A program made the position numbers and the translations under genes. A stretch of 64,000 bases of DNA from the NCBI GenBank assembly GCA_001599975.1, contig BCIO01000001.1:3466151-3530150 (forward strand). The letters run 5' to 3'. This document shows positions 56,087 through 64,000 of this stretch, piece by piece; position 1 is the stretch's first letter, and the number at the start of each line of letters is the position of its first letter. The notes under the pieces are model-generated. The model did not search any database and was not told the DNA's origin. It worked only from the letters and a program-made list of their open reading frames with translations. This stretch comes from Cystobasidiopsis lactophilus. Lineage: Eukaryota; Basidiomycota; Agaricostilbomycetes; Agaricostilbales; Chionosphaeraceae.

Positions 56087-59000
56087 ATGGAAGGCGGCAC
56101 GCCAGGCCCGTCGCGGTCGCTGTCCACGCCGACCTCGCTGGCGTCGACGAGCAGCAGCCCTCTGGCGACCCTCGACCTGGAGACGCTGTTGGCGCAGCAC
56201 TCGCACTCTGAGTCTGCGGCGCTGTCCTCCTTGCTGTCCACCTACAATGCGCTGCTCCTGCACTCGCACGCCGCCGACGCCGAGCGGGCCAAGGGTCAAG
56301 CAGAGAACACAAAGCTTTGGAATTTCGTGGCCGGCCTCAAGAGAGAGCGCGACTCGCTCGTGCGCGAAGCAGATCGCTTGACAAGGGACAGGTCTAAGCT
56401 AGGGTCGAGGGTCGAGCTGCTCGAGTCGGCGCTCAAGGCGGGGGGCCTGCCTCTGCCCATTCCCGCCTCAGGGTCGACCGCATTGGACGACATTCAAGAG
56501 TCCCCCCGCTCTTCCACCTCTACCGCCGCCGGCAGCAGCAAGAGAGACAGGGAACGGTCCGCTCCAGGCGCCATCCAAGGCAGCAGGACGAGAACTGGGC
56601 CCAAGCCAGCACCACTTCAGCAGGCGCCCTCCGCGTCCTCTCTGGCCTCGTCCATAGCGTCCACCCCGCCGCACTCGGCCTCCCAGCTCGCTTTCCCGTC
56701 CACCACACGCTCGCCAGAAGTGAACAAGGAGAAGGTGCTCCGGCGCAAGGCGTCCTCGGTCGACCTGGGCAAGCCGTCGCCGCCGCTGCACCAGGGCGCC
56801 ACCGTGGCGCCTTTGCCGCTAGCAGACCCAGCATTAGCGCCTTCAGTGACCGTTGCGCCCGCCGCGTTGGTCAGGAGTCCCGCTATTTTGGACGACCTCA
56901 CCGCACAGACCATTTCGACTACCCCGGTCTTGCCTCCGCCTCAGGGCGCGCTCATGATGGTCCAGCAAGCCTCCGACCAGTCCTCCCACTACTCCTTGTC
57001 CAATGTGCCCATTCACAGTTCACCTTTCGAGCCTTTGTTCCCGTCTCCCGCCCTCTCTTCAAACGCGGCGGCCACCCCTGAATCGCAACATGGGCCTCTC
57101 CCCTCGACCGACGTGAACACCAATGGCCCCTTGAAGGTTGATACGACCAACGGCTTCCATCGCTCCTCCCCGCCGCCGCCAGCGCAGCAAGAGGAGCGCA
57201 TGGTCACGCCCAGCCGCGAGCCCAATTCCTTCCTGCCCGAATTCTCCACCCCGTCCTCCTCCACCTCTGAGAACCCGCCACCGCGCCCCTCAATAGACGC
57301 TTCTATGGCAGCTATGCAGCAGCTACAGCAGCAGCAAGAGTCGCCAGTCAAGGAGACCGTCAGATTCCTGCCGCCGCTGCTTGAACGCGTTCAAGATTCC
57401 GAGGCGCTGGAATCTCGGCCGCGAGCTTCCTCAGCCCCTCAGGCCCCTTCTATGGCAGCAGGAGGCTCGGTGCCCCACTCCACCTCGCAGTCTTCCCAGC
57501 TCTGGTCTTCGACTTCGGGCAGCCACCAACCATATCAGCCCAGCGGCGCAACCGGGTCATCGCAGCCGACAACGAGCCATCGCCTCCAGCTTATCAAGCT
57601 CACGCCCGCCAACCTCTCGCGTATCCAGGTCAAGGTCACCAACTCGCAGATCACCACCAACGAGCGGGCCAAGGAGGTGATCTCCTTCCTCATCCAGGTC
57701 GCCCTCATCAATGAGGACTCGGGCAAGGCCATCTCCGTCTGGACTATCGAAAAGAAGTACTCGGACGTGCTCGCGCTCGACAGCATCGTCAAGGGCAAGC
57801 ACGGCCGGAGCCAGAACAAGAAGATTGCTTCTTTGCCGGACAAGAGCTTGTTCAAGGACCATGCGCCGAACCGGGTGGACATGCGAAAGGTGCGCCGAAC
57901 TTGTCCTCCTCTACGTCTTTTGGCTATCCGCAATGCTTACATGCCACGGCATGTCCCAGGCCGTGCTGCAAAAGTATCTCCAGTCCTTGGTCGCCGTCCA
58001 ATTGCAGGACAAGACGGACATCTGCAACTTTCTCCAGTCCAATCTGCTCTTACCGGACCGGAAGGAGCCAGTCGGCAACCCGGCATATAAAGCTGGCTAC
58101 CTCACGAAGAAGGGACGGTGGGTCGGCGGGTGGCAGACCCGATATTATGTGCTGCGGGGGCCTTTGCTGGAGTACTACGAGACGGTGCGTGCCCTGCACT
58201 CTTGCATCCCTGCTCTAAGCGGCTGTGCTGATTTCATGGGTACGGCAATTGCAGCAAGGAGGATCTCATTCTGGCCACATCGATGTCACTGGCGCTCAAA
58301 TTGGGCGGCAGCAACCCTCTCGCGATGCGCCCCAGTCCAGCGACTCATATCGCCACGCTTTCCTCATTCGCGAAACCAAGTCTCGCCAGGATGCCAAGAC
58401 GCAGCAATCGGCGGAAGAGGTCGACCACATCCTCTGCGCCGAATCCGATGCTGAACGAGACGAATGGGTGCGGGTGCTGGCAGCCTGGCACACTGGCGAG
58501 TATATTCCGCCGCCTCCAACCAACTCCTCGGAGCCTGGGCCGTCATCTTCATCGACGTCGTCAGGCCAAGATTCACGGAGACCGACGCTCACAGCAAGCC
58601 CGGACGAAGCAGCCATGGCAGCCGCGCTGAAGCGCACCACTAGAAAAGTGTCAAAGGACGACATTGGCTCCCGAGGTCCAGCCCAGCTGATTTCGTCTTT
58701 GCACGCCATGGACCCGTCCAACTCCAAGTTCTTCTCCAACGATGGCGGGAATAGCGGTGCTCCGGTGCCGCATTTCAGGCGAGAGCACCACCGGGACGAA
58801 TCGGCCGGCAGAGCGTCAATGAACTCTTCGGCAGCTGGCGACTATCCTTCCTCGGCCGGCGAGGACACCCCGACGGGCAAGCCACCGATATACTTGAATC
58901 GCAGAGCCAGACAAGATCTGGTTGGTGGCGACTTGCCAGCGTCATCGTCGCTACCCAATTCGCTCGACTCGTTTGGTGGCATGCCGCCGATGATTCATGA

Positions 59001-60748
59001 CCCTTACGTTCGACCCTCGTCCGAGATGGGCCACCACGCAACAGACTTGGGGCCCCGCCAACATTCTTCCCTGTCGCACGCCCCTCCGCCAGCATTATCG
59101 GACATCACGCCGCGGCAGCACTCGTCGCTCTCGCATGCTCCTCCGATAATAGATTCGAGACCCATCTCGCCGGAGAAGAAGACGAGCAAGATATCAGGGC
59201 CCATGAATGGCGCGCCGATCTCGAGTTCGACCAATTTCAAGCAGCCGCCCGCCCGACCGGCAGAGGAGCGGAGGGCCAAGGTCAAATCGAGTTTCTGGAA
59301 CTTTGCAGGCAGATCAGGTGCGTTTAGTGTTCTTTTACAGGACTACGGCTTGGTGCTAAAGCCCAAACTGTGTCAGATAAACACCCAGCTGTTGTTGCAG
59401 CTGCCCAATTTAGACCGGTCTTCGGTGTGCCGCTACAGGAAGCCGTCAACGTTGCCCGCGTCAAGGACGGCTTTGATCTACCAGCCGTCGTCTTTCGCTG
59501 CGTGGAGTATCTGGAGGCAAAGTCCGCCGAGAACGAAGAAGGGCTCTACCGCTTGTCGTTAGTGCCTTCCCCATTCCCGGTGGCCGTATCCAGTCGCTGA
59601 TTTTCTTCTACGCGAGCAGAGGCAGCAACAACACCATCAAGGGTCTGCGGGAGCGCTTCAACAATGGTGGGTTGCTTGACCCTTCCACGGGAGCCATGAC
59701 TGAACCTTGAGCTCCAGAGGGTGACATCAATCTGTTGGCTTCCGGCGAATATTACGACCCGCACGCCATCGCCGGCCTACTTAAACTCTTCCTGCGCGAG
59801 CTGCCGGTGCACGTGCTCACCCGAGAGCTGCAGGCGAGCTTCCTGCAGGTCATTGACTTGGTCGAGCGGCGGGACAAGGTCAACGAGCTCGGCCAGCTCA
59901 TCGGTCAACTACCGATGCCCAACTACTCGCTCTTGCGCTTTCTTGCCGCCCACTTGATGAACGTCGTCCGCAATGAGAAGGTCAACAAGATGAACCTTCG
60001 CAATATAGGCATTGTCTTCAGCCCTACCCTCAACATCCCGGCGCCGTTGTTCAACCTATTGCTGACGGAGGTACGTCTTCGAGAGACCCTGCACTTTCAA
60101 GGCCAATCTCATTGTAATGCACCCCACAGTTCGACCACGTGTTCCGTGTTCTGGACGACCTACCGGCGCCCCTGCGCATCGACGATGAAGTCGAGGAGCA
60201 ATTGTTGGAGCCGCCGTCTGCCGCCGACCAGGAGAAATGGGACAAGCGGCGGTCGCGCAACAGCGTGCTCTACTCCAAATCTGGCGCCGACGCCCTCATG
60301 GAGACTCGTGGCCAGGTTTTGCAGGGCCCAGAGGAGGAAGACGAGGCAGACGACGACGACGACAAGGCAGCATCCGATGAGAGCGACTCGGAAGACAACT
60401 ATCTCAGCAGCTCACCTTTGGCGTCCACTGCGACTCCCAGTCCCTTGGCGACGAGCTCGACCAACTCAGATTCCTACTTTGAGGCTCGGAACGGCCAAGG
60501 CAACCCACCTCCGCCCGTGCCAGCAAACCATCAGTATAAGCAGGCCTTTTCGGACAAAGGGCTGAAGATTGCCGTCCCACCGATGGATGGTTCCCAAAGC
60601 CGAAATAGGTAAGCTTTGTGTCCTCCTGACCAGCTTGTGCACTGACCTAACTTCGATTAATAGTCCTACCTCCAACTTCCCCCTTACGCCGCAGACCACC
60701 CTTGGCCTGCCCAAGTCGCCGAGGCCTGTGGTCAACGGCGCACGCTAA
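56087..60748 (+). CDS. PX-PH-RhoGAP protein (Bem3-like Rho GTPase activator)
   Basis: Switches off Rho/Cdc42-type GTPases at polarity sites. The ATG at 56087 gives MEGGTPGPSRSLSTPTSLAS. A coiled coil follows (AENTKLWNFVAGLKRERDSL), then a long Ser/Pro-rich region with a short glutamine run near 57318-57350. A PX domain comes next (VWTIEKKYSDVLALDSIVKG, then AVLQKYLQSLVAVQL; about 57600-58080), then PH (YKAGYLTKKGRWVGGWQTRY to WVRVLAAWHTGEY; about 58085-58505). The RhoGAP domain spans about 59430-60130: FGVPLQEAV, EGLYRLSGS with the arginine finger, AGLLKLFLRELP and MNLRNIGIVFSPTL. Several introns interrupt the second half, one right after GLYRLS. An acidic tail and the last exon, from SPTSNFPLTPQTTL, end at TAA 60746-60748. 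Domain order matches fungal Bem3-type GAPs. Roughly 1,350 residues. Confidence 0.87.
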
Positions 60749-60901
60749 AATGCTCTCTGGAAGAACGTGTAAACAGCAATCCCTCTCTCAACCTTGCCTA
60801 TTCCTTTCTCCGCAGGCACGAAACACTTTGACTCCCTCCAAAACGTCTCTGCTTGTACATCACGCCCCTGTGCCATTTTGACCTGCCTGCTTCTTTATGA
60901 T

Positions 60902-62335
60902 TCACATTGTGTCTCCCGCCCACGCCTCATAGCATGCCTGAATGAGGAGACGTTGGGAGATGTGGAACTGGACCGCGAGCGCCATAGCCGTGTTCCCCTT
61001 CCCAACTTGAGAGTCGTACAGGTCAAAAAGTTGCGGCAGCGAGAGGCCCAAAGCCGTCGAGAGTGTAATTGCGTCGATGGCGCGCAAGCAAAAGTTGACC
61101 GTCGTTGCTCGCATGTCGGCAAATGAGGGCAACTCGGCCAATTCCTGCAGCGGCTTGCCTGCCAGCAGCTCTTGATAAGCGGTGACGACAGACTTGGTGG
61201 CGTTCGTTGAAGGCACTTGAAGAGAACACGAGGCCAGAAAGAGCAAGGCGAAAAGATCAGGAGATAGAAGCCCATCGCTGTCGATGTAGAAATCCGGCTC
61301 GTCGTTGTGCTTGTGTTCCTTGCTCCAGTGGACCCTGCTGCTCTTGACCCATTCCAGCACCTCTTCGAAGTTATGGGGCAAGGTGTGGCCAGTCAATGCT
61401 AAGACTGCGCCGACCGAGGCGAAAACGAACGCGTCGCATTCGTTGGCGTCGATAATGAAGCCGTAGCGCATCAAAAGCTGAGTGTTCGACAGGGACCCGT
61501 AGGTGTTGAAGACCTCCACTTCCAAATCAGGCGCCACTGGTCGTTGAAGCCGCATGTCGATGGTGTTCGGTGCTGGGTTGTGGTTGGGCTCTAAGCCCAG
61601 GTCGTCGTCGGGGCAGATGTCGACACTGCCGCAGATAGGACAGACCACGGCATCAGTCTCAATCTGAGTATGGTGATCGGTCGAATGGTTGAAACTAGGC
61701 AAGAGTGAAGTGAGAGACTGCGCAACAGCGGAGGCTCGACGAGCTTACATGTCCGCGAGAGGCACCATAGCGATCAGATGGAAGCTGTCATCTACTCCGA
61801 AGGCCCTAGACTGAACGAGGCAATGTGCACGCATGAAGTCTTGGAAGCGGAGGTGGCCTGCGTAGGGTTGTGTCCGTAGCGCGGGCAGGACGGTCTGCAG
61901 GTAAACCTCTTCCAAAGCTGCCCTGTTTTCCATTTCCAGTTCCCGCTCCGCTTCCGTTCCCTTGAGCCATAGAACTGCTCCGTCGGGCCAAGTGATCGGA
62001 AGGCAGACAGAAGCAGGCAGCGATTGAAGGTAAGGATACCATTTTGACGCTTCTCCCAAGCAAAGTTCGTGCAGCAAATGCACTGCCAAGAGGAGGTTTC
62101 TGTCCAGGTCCAGACGCGCTGAAGGGATCAAAGATGACGATTTGGCGGAAAGAACAGCAGAAAGAGGTATTTCAGCGATCAAGGTGTTCTCTGGCAACAA
62201 GCTTAAGGTGGTGGCGGAATCGGCCAAGACGATGGCACGGCCAGCATCGGTGTCTTTGATTTGGAGATCACGGTGTAAGGTGACGCCTTGAGCGAACAAC
62301 CATGTCTTCAGCAGGTCAAGGCTGCCATCAGGCAT
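60902..62335 (-). CDS. SET-domain protein methyltransferase (SETD6/SETD3/RKM-like)
   Basis: Lysine (or histidine) methyltransferase of the Rubisco-LSMT-like SET group. The start at 62335 gives MPDGSLDLLKTWLFAQGVTL, and the N-SET core appears as KWYPYLQSLP. An intron (GTAAGC donor; CTTGCCTAG acceptor) splits the key motif: VPLADM in exon 1 joins FNHSTDHHTQIE in exon 2. The second key motif is VFNTYGSLSNTQLLMRYGF, which binds AdoMet and the target side chain. Between the motifs lies an unusual insert with CPICGSVDICPDDD. The C-terminal part is helical, as in the Rubisco-binding-like domain. The stop TAG or TGA is at 60902-60904, 154 bases from the convergent RhoGAP stop. The substrate is unknown; ribosomal proteins or elongation factors are typical. 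Confidence 0.85.
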
Positions 62336-63221
62336 CCACGCCGGTACAGGGTCTTTGGTGGCTAGAGGGAAACCGCCGAGCTCGGAGCTAATCTATTGTG
62401 CCGGTAAATGTGCTGGATGCATGGTATCTAGCGTATCTAGCGAAGACCAAGAGCTGAGCTTCCCTGTTCCCTTTCCACCAGTCGTCTTGTTGGCCAAGCC
62501 CAAGTGCTACTGCTCTTCTTGCCCATCTTCTGTATTTGCCGAGGCAGTAGATGGCTGTGAACTTTCTTCTTTAGCTCTCGCTTCCTTTGAATCAGAGATG
62601 ATGAGTACGCGGCTGGTGAAGGGCCAAAACCCAAGCGAAGAATGAGAGCGACCTACCGCCTCGTCCACCTTCTTCACGATGTGCTTCACTCCACGACAGT
62701 TGACTATGGCCAATGGTACTCCCAGGGCAGGCCCAAGCTGTGGTTACGAGTGAGCTGTTGCTTCGCTAATGATGATGTCCAAGGGAGACCGACTAAGAAT
62801 CCGGTTGACAGGGCTGTCATGATGCCTGCTGTCTCTGCTCGAGTGCCGTCGCCAAGAGGTTGATCTTGAGGTTCCGAGGAAGCAGACATGATTGGTCGTT
62901 GCGAGGCAAGGAGAGGCTCGCATGTGCCTCATGTATGCCGACTCAATGAACAGAAGGCACAATGTTCACGTCATGATTCCAACTGAAAGCGCCATAACAG
63001 CGAATGAAGAGAGCCAAATGGACCAATAAAACTCTGTGGGCAGGGAAGCGAACGAGCAAAGCGATGCGAAGCAGAAGGGAGCGAAGGCGGCCGGATCTGA
63101 GTGCGCTACAACCGTGATCGGGAGCTCTTAGCTTAAGAGCAACTCGAATCGTCTGAGTGTGGCAAGAAGTGTGCAGGTCTGGCCATCGCGAGAATATGCA
63201 AGGAGAGGCACAGCAACGCAC
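62336..63221. other. gene-poor stretch next to the orphan dehydrogenase exon
   Basis: About 890 bases. No exon continues the dehydrogenase fragment that ends at 63222. Short frames at 62355-62645 and 62704-62962 have no domain features. Upstream promoter of the SET gene must lie at its left edge. Confidence 0.45.
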
Positions 63222-63467
63222 GTTCTTGACCAGCAGATTCAGTTGTCCGCCCGCCTTGTCCGTCACAGCTTTGACTGCAGATTGCAAATCCTCCTCCTTG
63301 GTGATGTCCAGGCTGAGCACCTCGCAGCCAGCGGCCTTGAGCTCGTCCAGAGCAGCGACATTGCGTGCCGTTGCGAACACAATCCATCCTCGTTGAACCA
63401 AGTCCAGGGCAAAGGCGGCGCCGATGCCAGAGGAGCAGCCAGTCAACAAAGCCACAGATTTGACCAT
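63222..63467 (-). pseudogene. 5' fragment of an AYR1-like short-chain dehydrogenase
   Basis: The ATG at 63467 gives MVKSVALLTGCSSGIGAAFA, the cofactor-binding TGxxxGIG motif, followed by ATARN, LSLDITKEEDLQSAVKAV and NLLVKN, close to 1-acyldihydroxyacetone-phosphate reductase (Ayr1)-type enzymes. The fragment ends at 63222 with a good GTGCGT donor, but the sequence downstream (to 62340) has no exon with the catalytic Ser or Tyr-x3-Lys. The NNAG motif is also changed (KN). So it looks like a first exon cut off from the rest of its gene, a pseudogene or rearrangement product. An unusually long intron or a truncated protein cannot be excluded. A dispersed repeat copy starts 215 bases upstream. 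Confidence 0.65.
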
Positions 63468-63681
63468 GTTGGAGCTACTGAAGACTTGAGCCGGGCGGAG
63501 GAACAGAATCAAGAGCCAGTTCGCTGGCCTGCGTCAAGGGCGTCAAGGCAAGTGCGCACAGACTGTTGGTCCCTATCAGAATGGCCTCGGACCTGCGTCT
63601 GTGGCTACTTGAGACTATAATCCTGCCTTGTGGAAAGAGTTGAGGCAAGGAGCACCATCAAAAGGTCCGACATCCACTCCT

Positions 63682-64000
63682 GCCGTTTCGCGCTTCTCTG
63701 CTGCCGTTGGCCAATCGACGAGCTCTCTGATCCCTCTTTCTCAGACGTGAACGGCATTTCTGGTGCTGCTCTCATTGCACCAAGCCGCGCACCTGCCCTC
63801 CCTCTTCCAACCCGCGTCTATCGATCGCCACGCAAAATTCAAGCGGGATTTGATGGTGTGCACCGTCTGGCCGGAAACCGCTGCAGCTGGCTTGGAGCGG
63901 CCTGGATTCACGATACTTTGGATTCCGTGTTGGCGACGCGTTCGATCATCGCTCGCAAGGAGAAAGAAGGCTCCTTTTTGCCCGGAGTGGTGCCTGAAGT
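63682..64000 (+). repeat. dispersed repeat, copy 2 (runs off the window end)
   Basis: Same repeat as 15864-16180, same orientation, with about 20 differences by eye over about 318 bases. The left boundary is at GCCGTTTCGCGCTT in both copies; sequence to the left is unrelated. The right end lies outside the window. It is 215 bases upstream of the orphan dehydrogenase exon, as copy 1 is 194 bases upstream of PI31, both on the minus strand. Confidence 0.85.

Noticed and set aside
62355-62962. Small frames left of the orphan dehydrogenase exon as its missing exons
   Set aside because: None contains a Tyr-x3-Lys or other SDR C-terminal pattern.
1-64000. Prokaryotic features, CRISPR arrays, operons, integrases and complete transposons
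   Set aside because: No direct-repeat arrays, no transposase or reverse-transcriptase motifs and no ribosome-binding-site-spaced genes were seen; the DNA is clearly intron-bearing fungal nuclear sequence.

Overview
The window is nuclear DNA of a fungus, most likely a basidiomycete and probably a Pucciniomycotina-type yeast or relative. The signs are many short introns (about 45-75 bases, GT..AG, with CTAAC/CTGAC-like branch sites), compact gene spacing on both strands, GC-rich coding sequence, PLAC8 proteins, a fungal NTE1 and FAB1, and divergent F-box families. The placement below phylum is inference. All exon joins below were read by eye from splice signals and frame.

Layout, left to right: the 3' part of NOP14 (1-1658, +); two neighbouring F-box/cysteine-cluster genes (1949-4393 and 4632-6924, +); an unknown protein and the mitochondrial ATPase AFG1, packed head to tail (7119-9818, -); a bestrophin-like channel, a small conserved protein and a short-chain dehydrogenase (10442-14447, +); the proteasome regulator PI31 (14485-15670, -); a dispersed repeat copy and a gene-poor stretch with ambiguous bases (15864-17658); a basic nuclear-looking protein and LTV1 (17659-21698, +).

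Then comes a long minus-strand block: NTE1 lysophospholipase, an unknown 303-residue protein, an AKAP7/ASCC1-like 2H phosphoesterase, UTP17/NAN1 and the lipid kinase FAB1 (21812-40504). It is followed by a serine carboxypeptidase and two tandem PLAC8 genes (40949-45281, +), and a cluster of four divergent F-box/LRR-like genes, two on each strand, around the casein kinase 2 beta subunit (45470-53826). The right end holds an unknown gene, a PX-PH-RhoGAP protein, a SET-domain methyltransferase, an orphan first exon of a dehydrogenase and a second copy of the dispersed repeat that runs off the window (54509-64000).

Most genes are unrelated housekeeping functions, as usual in fungi. Three (NOP14, LTV1, UTP17) serve small-subunit ribosome biogenesis. 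FAB1, NTE1 and the PX-PH-RhoGAP protein act in membrane lipid or polarity biology. No operon, CRISPR array, complete transposon or tRNA gene was recognised. The least ordinary signals are: the F-box cluster whose two plus-strand paralogues share a GC-AG intron at the same codon; a CK2-beta start codon that appears to be split by an intron; a nine-base exon in a PLAC8 gene; and the two-copy dispersed repeat.
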